From NCBI RefSeq assembly GCF_902459535.1, contig NZ_LR699554.1:1798001-1862000 (forward strand): 64,000 nucleotides of DNA, written 5' to 3'. The position numbers were made by a program, and so were the translations under genes. Positions within the stretch are counted from its first letter, which is position 1. Each line of letters starts with the position of its first letter. The notes beneath the pieces were generated by a model. The model had not been told where the DNA came from and ran no database searches. It worked only from the letters and a program-made list of their open reading frames with translations. Shown here one piece after another: positions 26,418 through 35,165 of this stretch. The stretch is from Paraburkholderia dioscoreae (GTDB lineage: Bacteria; Pseudomonadota; Gammaproteobacteria; Burkholderiales; Burkholderiaceae).

Positions 26418-26954
26418 TTGACGGACCACGCTGATACTTCCCCGCCCTCCGGCCAGCCGATCGATCCGGAGTTGCTCGAACTGGCGCAGCAGGTTTTCGA
26501 CCTCGCGCGGCGCGGCGATGCCGCCATGCTCGCGGCGGTGATCGAAAAAGGCGTGCCGCCGAATCTGCGTAACGACAAGGGCGACAGTCTCGTCATGCTG
26601 GCCAGCTACCACGGCCACGCGGACGCCGTGCGCACGCTGCTCGAACGCGGCGCCGATCCTGATCTGCGTAACGACAACGGACAGACGCCGATTGCAGGCG
26701 CGGCCTTCAAGGGCTTCGATACCGTGATCGAAACCTTGCTGGCGCATGGTGCGGATGTCGAAGGCGCGTCGCCGGACGGGCGCACCGCGTTGATGATCGC
26801 CGCCATGTTCAATCGCACGGCGATCATGGAACTGCTGATCGCGCACGGCGCGAACCCGAAGGCCCGCGACGCGAACGGCGTGACGGCAATGGATGCAGCC
26901 GGCCGCATGGGCGCCGGCGATGCGCAAGCGCGCCTGAAGGAGCTCGGCTCCTGA
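26418..26954 (+). CDS. Ankyrin repeat protein
   Basis: A 178-residue soluble protein with about four ankyrin repeats, for example DSLVMLASYHGHADAVRTLL, GQTPIAGAAFKGFDTVIETL and GRTALMIAAMFNRTAIMELL. It is a protein-protein interaction scaffold, often coupled to catalase or stress enzymes. The start is TTG at 26418, supported by AAGGAG 7 nt upstream. No signal peptide. It converges with the HAD gene. Confidence 0.9.
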   Translation: MTDHADTSPPSGQPIDPELLELAQQVFDLARRGDAAMLAAVIEKGVPPNLRNDKGDSLVMLASYHGHADAVRTLLERGADPDLRNDNGQTPIAGAAFKGFDTVIETLLAHGADVEGASPDGRTALMIAAMFNRTAIMELLIAHGANPKARDANGVTAMDAAGRMGAGDAQARLKELGS

Positions 26955-26973
26955 ACCGGAGCGCGGCTCGCCG

Positions 26974-27000
26974 CCAGCAACCCTGGCGTTTCCAGCAACC

Positions 27001-27009
<9 letters not shown>
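26974..27009. repeat. 18-bp tandem duplication at a convergent gene end
   Basis: CCAGCAACCCTGGCGTTT is followed directly by a copy with one change (A for G). The second copy contains the stop codon of the HAD gene. Confidence 0.8.
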
Positions 27010-27693
<684 letters not shown>

Positions 27694-27707
27694 CGCTGCC
27701 TCCTGAA

Positions 27708-28745
27708 TCAGCCTTTCGGTCCATCGGCCGGCGTGGCCGCTTTTTCGACATGGCCGCCGAAATCGTGCCGCATGGCCGACAGCACCCGGTTCGCAAAATC
27801 CGCCTCGCCGCGCGAACTGAAGCGGGCAAACAGCGCGGCGCTCAGCACCGGCGTGGGCACACCTTCGTCGATGGCGGCGGCCACGGTCCAGCGCCCCTCG
27901 CCCGAGTCGGATACGCGCCCCGCGTAGTTCTTCAGCTCGGCGTCGCTGACGAGCGAGCCGGCAATCAGATCGAGCAGCCACGATCCGATCACGCTGCCGC
28001 GCCGCCAGACCTCGGTGACGTCGGCGAGATTCAGCTCGTACTGGTACAACTCGGGGCGGCGCAGCGGCGTTGTCTCGGCGTCGGCCTCGCGCGCGTGCTT
28101 GCCGGCGTTGGCGTGGCGCAGAATGTTCAGCCCTTCGGCGTACGCGGCCATCATGCCGTACTCGATGCCATTGTGAACCATCTTGACGAAGTGCCCCGCG
28201 CCCAGCGGCCCGCAGTGCAGGAAGCCCTGATCCGCCGTGCTAGTGCCGCTGGCGCGGCCCGGCGTGGCCGGCGCGGCGCCGGCGCCCGGCGCGAGCGTCG
28301 AGAAAATCGGTTCGAGCCGCTTCACGACCTCCGGCTCGCCGCCGATCATCAGACAGTAGCCGCGCTCGCGGCCCGCCACGCCGCCGCTCGTGCCGACGTC
28401 CACATAGTGAAGCTGGCGCTTCGCCAGCTCGGCGCCGCGGCGGATGTCGTCGTGATAGTAGGAATTGCCGCCGTCGATCACGATATCGCCGGGCGCGAGC
28501 AGGGGCACGAGTTTTTCCAGCGTCACATCGACCACCGCGGCCGGCACCATCAGCCACACGGCGCGCGGCTTGTCGAGTTGCGCGACCAGCTCTTCCAGCG
28601 ACGCCGCGCCCGCGACACCGTCCTGCTTCAGCTTCTCCACCGCCGCCGGCTGCACGTCGTAAGCGATACATTGCTGACCGCCCTTCGTCAGACGCCGCAC
28701 CATGTCGGCGCCCATGCGTCCCAATCCAATCATGCCTAGCTGCAT
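27708..28745 (-). CDS. gnd: 6-phosphogluconate dehydrogenase (decarboxylating), GntZ/GndA type
   Basis: Oxidatively decarboxylates 6-phosphogluconate to ribulose-5-P. Length 345 residues, the shorter subclass. The N-terminal cofactor loop is LGMIGLGRMGADMVRRL, substrate motifs are DGGNSYYHDD and DVGTSGGVAGRERGYCLMIG, and the catalytic lysine is in GHFVKMVHNGIEYGMM. A Gly/Ala/Pro-rich insert (GAGAAPATPGRASG) makes it longer than typical relatives. It leads the operon with the HAD hydrolase. Confidence 0.96.
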   Translation of the reverse strand: MQLGMIGLGRMGADMVRRLTKGGQQCIAYDVQPAAVEKLKQDGVAGAASLEELVAQLDKPRAVWLMVPAAVVDVTLEKLVPLLAPGDIVIDGGNSYYHDDIRRGAELAKRQLHYVDVGTSGGVAGRERGYCLMIGGEPEVVKRLEPIFSTLAPGAGAAPATPGRASGTSTADQGFLHCGPLGAGHFVKMVHNGIEYGMMAAYAEGLNILRHANAGKHAREADAETTPLRRPELYQYELNLADVTEVWRRGSVIGSWLLDLIAGSLVSDAELKNYAGRVSDSGEGRWTVAAAIDEGVPTPVLSAALFARFSSRGEADFANRVLSAMRHDFGGHVEKAATPADGPKG

Positions 28746-29152
28746 ATCTCGCTCCGGAAAGTGCCTCGTTGCGCTGCTCGATTTGCTTCGTTGTACTGCG
28801 GCAATCTTTGCGTTTTTGCTGAGTGTTTCGGTAGCGGCGCCGTGGATCGCGCGTCACTGCATTTTTATTGTAGCTGCGTCTTTCGTTGCGTCTTCGTTGC
28901 GTCTTCGTTGCGTCTTCGTTGCGTCTTTCTCGCATGCTCCGGGCGCACGGCGGTCATCTTGGATCGCTCACGCGGCGAAGCGGCACCGCCACGTGCATGG
29001 AAAGACGATACGCTTCTTTGCAGAGGTTTTGCGCGGCGTAAAGTTCCTGGTATGTGCGGTTGCGCGGCATCGCACTCGGGCAGGCTTCGATTCGGCTAAC
29101 GGCCTTCTTACACTTCGACCTGGACTTGGGTCTCGCAGTCAGGGCTATGCCG
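28746..29152. other. Intergenic region with tandem repeat, upstream of gnd
   Basis: About 400 bp before the gnd start and after the sugar-efflux MFS stop. It contains the 11-bp tandem repeat described separately and a T-rich patch near 28858-28870. No gene or RNA was recognised. Confidence 0.5.
28884..28927 (+). repeat. Tandem repeat, four perfect copies of an 11-mer
   Basis: CGTTGCGTCTT occurs four times in a row without a mismatch. A degenerate fifth copy (GCTGCGTCTT) precedes it. It is about 140-180 bp upstream of gnd, where it could lie in the leader or promoter. Confidence 0.92.
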
Positions 29153-30475
29153 CTAGCGCCGACCTGCCTGGAGCTTGCCGTATCGCGAACGCGCAAAACG
29201 CTTCACGGCCTGCCACATCAATGGATAACGATCGCCCGGCACGGCGAACAGCACCAACGCGCACAACGCAAGCAAGCCGCAGAACATGAACGTGCCGCGA
29301 TAGCCGAACGCCTGCACCAGCAAACCCGACAACACGCCCGAGAGAATCGAGCCGACCCGCGCCGCGTTGAAGAAGAGCGCGGTGGCGCGGCCCGGCGCAT
29401 GCGGCATCAGATCCTGCACATAGGTCATGCCGAGACACGAGGTCACGGCGACCACGAACGCGTTGAGCATCTGCATCGGAATCAGCACGTGGACGTTGCC
29501 CGCGAGCGCCATGCCGGCGAAATACACCGCGTGCACCGCCGCACACGCGCCCAGCCAGTTCGGCTTGTGCAGCGCCGACGACTTCGCGCCGAGCGCGAGC
29601 ATCATCGGAATTTCCATCAGGGCGCCGAGGCCGAGCATGACCGACACGTCCAGATGCGTGCCCTTCAGGCCGTGCACGATGTAGAGCGGCAACACGATCA
29701 TCGTCGCGTTCGCGGCGAGGCCGAGCAAGGTCAGCGCGGCCACCGCGCGGCCGATGTCGTTGGCCGAGGCGACGCCGGGCAAGTCCTCGTGCGCGTCTTC
29801 ACCGGGCGTGGTCAGCGGCGGCACCGTGATCGAAGCCGACGGCTCGGCCGCCGTGTCTTCCACCGTGTGATCGCCCAGGTGACCCTGCGGCTCCCGCATG
29901 CGCCAGACAATGGTCGCGCACGCGCCGAAACTGGCGGCGGCAAACAGAAAGAGTCCGTAGAAGCTGCTGGCGGCGAGCACCAGCGCGCCCACCGACGGCC
30001 CGAACACCCAGGCGGCCGACAGAATGGTGCGCAAAGTCGCACTGGCGAACACGCGCTCCGCCGGGTCGGCGACCGGCAACGCCGCGCGGCTGAACGAGAA
30101 CACCATTGAAATAGCCGAGCCGCCCGCGCCGATAAAGACGATCCCGACCACCAGCAGCAGCCGGTAGTCACGCACCACGCATAAACACAGATAGCCGAGC
30201 GCCGCCGCCGCCAGCGCGGCCAGCAGCAAAGGCCGATGCCGTCCGCTCGCGTCGCTCCAGCGGCCCGCGAAGGTGCTGGCGAGCACCCCGCTCGCCGCGA
30301 TCAGCGTCATGAAGACCCCGAGTCTGAACGGTGTCATGCCGGCGCGCTCGACGCCGAACAGCGAAAGATAGGGAGCGGTGAACGACATCGCCACACCGAG
30401 CATCAGGGTCGCAGCGGCGAGCGGCTTGAAGCCGGGAATGCGCAGGAGATCGAAAAAACGTGAGGTTTTCAACAC
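29153..30475 (-). CDS. MFS transporter, sugar efflux (SetA/SetB-like)
   Basis: Twelve-TM facilitator of 440 residues. Segments such as GVFMTLIAASGVLASTFAGR, WSDASGRHRPLLLAALAAAA and a long central loop (EPQGHLGDHTVEDTAAEPSA) are visible, and SetB-type elements VMLGLGALMEIPMMLALG and LFFNAARVGSILSGVLSGLL occur in the C half. It probably exports sugars or sugar analogues and relieves sugar-phosphate stress. It is a single-gene unit. Confidence 0.9.
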   Translation of the reverse strand: MLKTSRFFDLLRIPGFKPLAAATLMLGVAMSFTAPYLSLFGVERAGMTPFRLGVFMTLIAASGVLASTFAGRWSDASGRHRPLLLAALAAAALGYLCLCVVRDYRLLLVVGIVFIGAGGSAISMVFSFSRAALPVADPAERVFASATLRTILSAAWVFGPSVGALVLAASSFYGLFLFAAASFGACATIVWRMREPQGHLGDHTVEDTAAEPSASITVPPLTTPGEDAHEDLPGVASANDIGRAVAALTLLGLAANATMIVLPLYIVHGLKGTHLDVSVMLGLGALMEIPMMLALGAKSSALHKPNWLGACAAVHAVYFAGMALAGNVHVLIPMQMLNAFVVAVTSCLGMTYVQDLMPHAPGRATALFFNAARVGSILSGVLSGLLVQAFGYRGTFMFCGLLALCALVLFAVPGDRYPLMWQAVKRFARSRYGKLQAGRR

Positions 30476-30647
30476 GGGGGCGGTGGGTCAGGGAAAGCGA
30501 GCCTGTGACGCGCAATGCGCACCGCAAACTTCGTGGCCGGAACGACCGGGGCATTATCGGCTTAGCTTGTGGGCGCGTAAACCCACGGCATCGCATCCCA
30601 AAATTGTGAGGCTCAGCGTTGGCTAGCAACAGTTGGCATGCACCGCG

Positions 30648-31253
30648 CTACTTGCCGTCCGTTGCGCGCATTTGCTGCGCTTGCGCCTTGTAGTCGTAGG
30701 TCGGATAGAACTCGGTGCGATAGCCGCCCCACGCGGTCGTTTCGATCGCCCGGTTGACTTCGCGCAGACGGTTTGCCGGCACGCGCAGCGTGACCACCTG
30801 GCCGATGCCCATCATCACGTACCACGACACGACTTCGATGCCGGGTGGAGGAAAGGTCTTGAAGAACCCTTGCGCGCGCAACTGGTCGTTGATTTTCGGC
30901 AGCGGTTTGGATTCGTCGTGACGCAGGAAGATGGTGAGGAGGAACGTGTCGTCGGACGGTGTGGTCGGTGTGGGGGCATTGGCCGGCGTGGGGGCTGTGG
31001 CCGCCACTGCACCTGGCGCGCGGGTCGCGGCCGGGTCCGGTGCAGTGGCCGGGTTGGTGCCCGGGTTGGTGCCTGGGTTAGTGCCTGGGTTAGTGCCTGG
31101 GTTGGTGCCTGGGTTAGAGCTCTGGTCCGCACCATGTGCCAGCGGCGCGATGCCGAGCGACACGGCCAGCGACGCGGCGAGCAGGCCGCGCAAACAACGG
31201 CGAAGCTGAAGAGAAAACGTGGCTGAACTGCGTGCGGCGACTGCATCTGGCAT
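30648..31253 (-). CDS. Secreted hypothetical protein with Asn-Pro-Gly-Thr repeats
   Basis: A 201-residue exported protein. A twin-basic N-region and hydrophobic core (LRGLLAASLAVSLGIAPLAHG) form a signal peptide. The mature protein opens with six NPGT-type tetrapeptides (SNPGTNPGTNPGT and so on), then an Ala/Pro/Thr linker, then a conserved-looking C-terminal domain of about 95 residues (FLLTIFLRHDESKPLPKIND, VVTLRVPANRLREVNRAIET). The ATG at 31253 follows GGAGG. Function is not recognised. Confidence 0.88.
   Translation of the reverse strand: MPDAVAARSSATFSLQLRRCLRGLLAASLAVSLGIAPLAHGADQSSNPGTNPGTNPGTNPGTNPGTNPATAPDPAATRAPGAVAATAPTPANAPTPTTPSDDTFLLTIFLRHDESKPLPKINDQLRAQGFFKTFPPPGIEVVSWYVMMGIGQVVTLRVPANRLREVNRAIETTAWGGYRTEFYPTYDYKAQAQQMRATDGK
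31051..31117 (-). repeat. 12-bp tandem repeat encoding NPGT units
   Basis: Units of the form GGGTTGGTGCCT (GGGTTAGTGCCT variants) repeat five to six times within the secreted-protein gene. Copies differ only at third positions, typical of a recently expanded, length-variable minisatellite kept in frame. Confidence 0.85.
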
Positions 31254-31399
31254 GGCATGCCTCCATGACGCGTTGGGACGATGTTCGACGGCGCGTTCAA
31301 CGGCGCGCTTCGTTTGATTCGCTTCGGCGCGCGTAGGCGCGGCCTGTGCCCAGCAATATTCGCTCCTGCGCGGCCGCCTGCCGCGCATTGCCGCACCGC

Positions 31400-31696
31400 T
31401 CACACCACGACGTAGCCGCGTTTTTCCAGCGTCCAGCGGTGCCACTGATTGCCGTAAATGCCGCAGGCCATGCCGAACAGCACGGAGATCACCAGGCCGA
31501 TCACGTCGGCGGTTTCGCCCCACAGGCCCGAGCAGAACAGCAGCAGATTGACCGCCAGCATGACGAACGCGGCGAACCACATTTTCTTCGACAACGCCCA
31601 GACAAAGCCCAGCAGCAGCGCGCCCCAACTGAAGCCCGTGGCCACCGCGACGGTTTCGTCCTTGTCTGGACACCGCAGATAAATCCTTTCGCCCAT
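31400..31696 (-). CDS. DUF2628 family small membrane protein
   Basis: A 98-residue protein with a short polar start (MGERIYLRCPDKDETVAVAT) and three hydrophobic segments: FSWGALLLGFVWALSKK, MWFAAFVMLAVNLLLFCSGL and DVIGLVISVLFGMACGIYGN. It ends in WHRWTLEKRGYVVV, typical of DUF2628. The ATG at 31696 is preceded by AGGAAGGG. Unknown function, inner membrane. Confidence 0.85.
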   Translation of the reverse strand: MGERIYLRCPDKDETVAVATGFSWGALLLGFVWALSKKMWFAAFVMLAVNLLLFCSGLWGETADVIGLVISVLFGMACGIYGNQWHRWTLEKRGYVVV

Positions 31697-31940
31697 TTCC
31701 CTTCCTGAACACGATGATTTGCCGCCGCCTCGCGGCACCCGACCATGTTTACCACGCCATCCGCGTCAGGCGTATGCGTTCGCGTGAAATTCGCGCCGCC
31801 GCGTGCTTCGCCGCACATGGGCCGACGCGGCGCTGCCTGACGATCCCGGGCATAGCTGCTACTCTTAGCAAATCCGCGCGCAGGGAACGCGAGCGCAGCG
31901 CAACCCCTGCCCGCACAGGTTAAACCGCTTCGGAGCACGC

Positions 31941-32261
31941 ATGGCCACGCAGACCGCCTATTCTTCCACCGCCCCCTCGCGAGCCGAACTCGACGCCTTG
32001 CCGGGCACCACCGTCGTCGAATTCGGCACGGACTGGTGCGGCTACTGCCAGGGTGCGCAAGCATCGATTGCCAATGCGCTCGAACCGCATGCGGACGTCA
32101 GGCACCTGAAAATCGAAGACGGCCCGGGCCGTTCGCTCGGCCGCTCGTTCAAGGTCAAGCTCTGGCCAACGCTGATCCTGATCCGCGACGGCGCCGAAGT
32201 CGCGCGCGTGGTGCGCCCGGCCAACGCGACGCAGATCACGGAGGCTTTCGCATCGCTCTGA
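31941..32261 (+). CDS. Thioredoxin family protein
   Basis: A 106-residue cytoplasmic thiol-disulfide protein. The active site is WCGYC (Cys33, Cys36) in VVEFGTDWCGYCQGAQ, and the cis-Pro loop is KVKLWPTLILIRDG. The dipeptide GY differs from GP of classical thioredoxin. GGAG lies 9 nt before the ATG. Confidence 0.93.
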   Translation: MATQTAYSSTAPSRAELDALPGTTVVEFGTDWCGYCQGAQASIANALEPHADVRHLKIEDGPGRSLGRSFKVKLWPTLILIRDGAEVARVVRPANATQITEAFASL

Positions 32262-32374
32262 CGTCGCTCTGACGTCATGCCGATGTCGCGCTGATTTCAA
32301 ATTGCATGCGGCGCAGCATACGCACCGCCGCACCGCCCCACGCCGGAGCAGGCAAGACCCACCGAACACCGACG

Positions 32375-32794
32375 ATGCGACAAGCCATCCACCACCTGAG
32401 CGTCAAGGCCCGCACTCGCGGGCTGGTCGAGTTCACCGACGACGTGCGCCGCTTCGTCGCCGCGCAAGCCGTCGAAACCGGCCTGCTGACGCTGTTCTGC
32501 CGCCATACGTCCGCGTCGTTGCTGATTCAGGAAAACGCGGACCCTTCCGTGCAGCGCGATCTGGAACGCTACTTCGCGAGCCTCGCGCCCGAAGACGCCG
32601 AGCGCTACGAACATGACGCCGAAGGCCCGGACGACATGCCGGCCCATTTGCGCACCGCACTCACGCAGGTGCAATTGTCGGTGCCGGTCGAACACGGAAA
32701 AATGGTGCTCGGCACCTGGCAAGGCCTGTATCTGTTCGAACATCGCCGTCATACGCAGCAGCGGGATATCGTGCTGCATCTGATCGGAGAATGA
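32375..32794 (+). CDS. yjbQ: YjbQ family protein (UPF0047)
   Basis: A 139-residue protein of the YjbQ/UPF0047 family, some members of which show weak thiamine-phosphate synthase activity. The core is LLTLFCRHTSASLLIQENAD, PSVQRDLERYFASLAPED and LGTWQGLYLFEHRRHTQQRD, with conserved His residues. The ATG at 32375 was chosen because conservation starts there, although the frame is open to 32306. A class I aldolase gene follows. Confidence 0.94.
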   Translation: MRQAIHHLSVKARTRGLVEFTDDVRRFVAAQAVETGLLTLFCRHTSASLLIQENADPSVQRDLERYFASLAPEDAERYEHDAEGPDDMPAHLRTALTQVQLSVPVEHGKMVLGTWQGLYLFEHRRHTQQRDIVLHLIGE

Positions 32795-32891
32795 CGGCGC
32801 GGTGCGCGGCAGAGTACGTTTCGAATTGCGTTGTTGACAGAGATTCGCTGCAAGATTTCATCCGCAAACCGGATTAAAGGGAGCACACCTC

Positions 32892-33911
32892 ATGGACACC
32901 CGTAGCGAGCTGCAAGCCACCATCAAGGCAATGGTTCAACCCGGCAAGGGTCTTCTCGCCGCCGACGAAAGCGGCCCGACCATTGCCAAACGCTTCAAGA
33001 CGATCGGCCTCGAATCGAGCGAGGAAAACCGCCGCGCCTATCGTAACCTGCTGCTCACCACGCCCGGACTCGGCGAATTCGTGAGCGGCGTGATCCTGTA
33101 CGAAGAAACGCTGGGCCAGAAAGCGGACGACGGCACGCCGTTCCCGCAACTCGCCGCGAAAAACGGCATCGTGCCCGGCATCAAGGTAGATCTCGGCAAG
33201 ATCGCGCTCGCGCTCGCGCCGGGCGACGAGATCACCGAAGGTCTCGACGGACTCGCCCGCCGTTTCGTCGATTACAAACGGCAAGGCGCGCGCTTCGCCA
33301 AATGGCGCGCGGTCTACAACATCACGGCGAGCCTGCCGAGCCGTCTCGCGGTCGAGGCGAATGCCGATTCACTGGCGCGCTACGCCGCGATCTCGCAGGA
33401 AGCCGGCATCGTGCCGATCGTCGAACCCGAAGTGCTGATGGACGGCGAGCACACCATCGAGCGCAGCGCCGAAGTCACCGAAGCCGTTCTCCACGAGGTG
33501 TTCCATGCACTGCACCGGCATCGCGTAGTCCTCGAACATATTCTGCTGAAGCCGAGCATGGTGATCGCCGGGTCCGAACATGCGCAACAGTCGTCGACTT
33601 CCGACATTGCCGCTTATACCGTGCGGGTGCTCAAGCGCACGGTGCCCTCGGCGGTGCCGGGCATCGTGTTTCTGTCCGGTGGCCAATCGCCTGAAGAGGC
33701 GACGGCGAATCTCGACGCCATGAATCGTCTCGGCGCGTTGCCGTGGAATCTGAGCTTTTCATATGGACGCGCGTTGCAGGAACCGCCGCTGCAAGCGTGG
33801 AAGGGCCAGGCGAGCCATGTCGGGCAGGCCCAGCAGGCGTTGCTCAAGCGTGCGCGTCTGAATAGCGCCGCGGCCCTGGGCAAGTACGAGGCGGCGCAGG
33901 AAAAGAGCTAG
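32892..33911 (+). CDS. Class I fructose-bisphosphate aldolase
   Basis: A 339-residue Schiff-base aldolase of the eukaryote-like class I family, interconverting fructose-1,6-bisphosphate with dihydroxyacetone phosphate and glyceraldehyde-3-P. Landmarks are GKGLLAADESGPTIAKRF, EENRRAYRNLLLTTPGL, the catalytic Lys220 in LEHILLKPSMVIAG and FLSGGQSPEEATANLDAMN. A GGGAG site precedes the ATG. A TTGACA at 32834 may be part of a promoter, but no good -10 follows. A long hairpin separates it from the convergent esterase. Confidence 0.96.
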   Translation: MDTRSELQATIKAMVQPGKGLLAADESGPTIAKRFKTIGLESSEENRRAYRNLLLTTPGLGEFVSGVILYEETLGQKADDGTPFPQLAAKNGIVPGIKVDLGKIALALAPGDEITEGLDGLARRFVDYKRQGARFAKWRAVYNITASLPSRLAVEANADSLARYAAISQEAGIVPIVEPEVLMDGEHTIERSAEVTEAVLHEVFHALHRHRVVLEHILLKPSMVIAGSEHAQQSSTSDIAAYTVRVLKRTVPSAVPGIVFLSGGQSPEEATANLDAMNRLGALPWNLSFSYGRALQEPPLQAWKGQASHVGQAQQALLKRARLNSAAALGKYEAAQEKS

Positions 33912-33926
33912 CCCTGGCGCGGCACG

Positions 33927-33965
33927 GGTCCGTTGCGTCTCGAGATCGATCGAGGGCAGCGGACC
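33927..33965. terminator. Bidirectional hairpin between convergent aldolase and esterase genes
   Basis: GGTCCGTTGC pairs with GCAGCGGACC (one G-U), and an inner CTCGA pairs with TCGAG around a 6-nt loop. It sits between two facing stop codons (33911 and 33977). There is no T-run, so rho-independent strength is uncertain. Confidence 0.5.
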
Positions 33966-33976
33966 GCTCAACCGCC

Positions 33977-34999
33977 TCAGAGCGGCGCGCCGCCGAACGC
34001 CTGGCGCTGCGCGAGCGACACGAAGGCCTGCGCATCGCGCGCCGCCTGCACCACGGCCGCCATGCCGAAGAACTCGTGCGTCGCGCCACGGTAGTTGCGA
34101 TGCTCGACGGGCACGCCCGCGCCGTGCAATTTCTGCGCGAGCTTCTCGCCGTCCGAACGTAGCGGATCGATGCCCGCCGTCACGACGACAGCCGGCGGCA
34201 ACCGTGACAGATCGGCGCTCACCACGTCGATCAACGGACTGGTGAGGTCGCTCTCGCTGTTGATCACGTTATGCAAGAACCACATCATCATCGGCTTGTT
34301 CAAGGGCCGGGCATTGCGATTCTCTTCATAAGAGATCGACACGATGTTGTTGCTCGCCACCGGATAGATCAGCGCCTGGTGCATCGGCATGCGCATGCCC
34401 GTGTCGCGGGCGTGAATCGCCACGTTGATCGCCAGATTGGCGCCGGCGCTTTCGCCCATCACCGCGAGCTTGCCGGCGTCGCCGCAGAGCTTCGGCGCCT
34501 GCTCGACCACCCAGCGCCACGCGGCAAACGCGTCTTCGTGCGCCGCCGGCAACCGGTGCTCTGGCGCCTGCCGGTAGTGCGCGGAGACCACGATCGCCCG
34601 GCTCTGCGCGGCCATGGAACGCGGTGTGGCGTCGTAGGTGTCGAGATCGGCGATCACCCAGCCGCCGCCATGAAAATACAGGATCAGCGGGAACGGCCCT
34701 TCGCCTTGCGGCGTATAGACCCTCGCGGGATTACTGCCCGCCGCGCCGGGAATCATGATGTCCTCGGTGCGCACCGCCTCCAGCTCCAGCGAAGGACGCG
34801 CGCTGAACGCGGGATCGCTCATCAGTTTGCGGACGGCGTCGGCGGGGGTCGGTTGCTGCCTTGCTTCGGTCACGGTGCAATCCTCGATCGGCTTCGGGTT
34901 GAGACTCCTGAGCGCGTCGAGCACTGCTTTCATGTCGGGATCGGCGTGACCCGTGGGGTCCATGCCGACCATGCCTTTAATGGTGTCACCGAGTGTCAT
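33977..34999 (-). CDS. Alpha/beta hydrolase, hormone-sensitive lipase family esterase
   Basis: A 340-residue carboxylesterase. The oxyanion motif HGGGW is at residues 110-114 and the nucleophile Ser184 is in MGESAGANL. The acid is likely in GIDPLRSDGEKL and the His in RGATHEFFGMA. The N-terminal cap (MTLGDTIKGMVGMDPTGHAD) is typical. The ATG at 34999 has AGGAG upstream. A sigma-54-like promoter lies 86 nt before the start. Confidence 0.94.
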   Translation of the reverse strand: MTLGDTIKGMVGMDPTGHADPDMKAVLDALRSLNPKPIEDCTVTEARQQPTPADAVRKLMSDPAFSARPSLELEAVRTEDIMIPGAAGSNPARVYTPQGEGPFPLILYFHGGGWVIADLDTYDATPRSMAAQSRAIVVSAHYRQAPEHRLPAAHEDAFAAWRWVVEQAPKLCGDAGKLAVMGESAGANLAINVAIHARDTGMRMPMHQALIYPVASNNIVSISYEENRNARPLNKPMMMWFLHNVINSESDLTSPLIDVVSADLSRLPPAVVVTAGIDPLRSDGEKLAQKLHGAGVPVEHRNYRGATHEFFGMAAVVQAARDAQAFVSLAQRQAFGGAPL

Positions 35000-35083
35000 G
35001 GCAAAGCTCCTGATGGAAGAATTCACGGCTCCATCGAAGCTTTTGAAGTCCTCGTTCGACGACCGTGCATGCCGTCGGAGTCG

Positions 35084-35099
35084 AGCAAGCGCTATACCC
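35084..35099 (-). promoter_or_regulatory. Sigma-54-like promoter for the HSL-family esterase
   Basis: Minus-strand GGGTATAGCGCTTGCT has GG-N10-GC and TTGCT. An 18-bp stretch here (35081-35098) is identical to one upstream of the DUF2934 gene (50495-50512), in the same orientation and at a similar distance from the start codon. Confidence 0.55.
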
Positions 35100-35165
35100 G
35101 TCGAACGGCCGCATGCAAGCGGGCGATGCGGCAAACGTCGGATCAATATCCAGCGCTTTTGGGGA

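Noticed and set aside
28884..28927. Possible CRISPR array
   Set aside because: The 11-bp units are contiguous with no spacers, so it is a simple tandem repeat.
31352..31367. Sigma-54-like AGGAGCGAATATTGCT upstream of the NPGT-repeat protein gene
   Set aside because: The -24 half does not match GGCAC. A similar sequence at about 59018 is equally weak.
32834..32862. TTGACA-type sigma-70 promoter before the aldolase gene
   Set aside because: The -35 is perfect, but no acceptable -10 is found at 16-18 nt.
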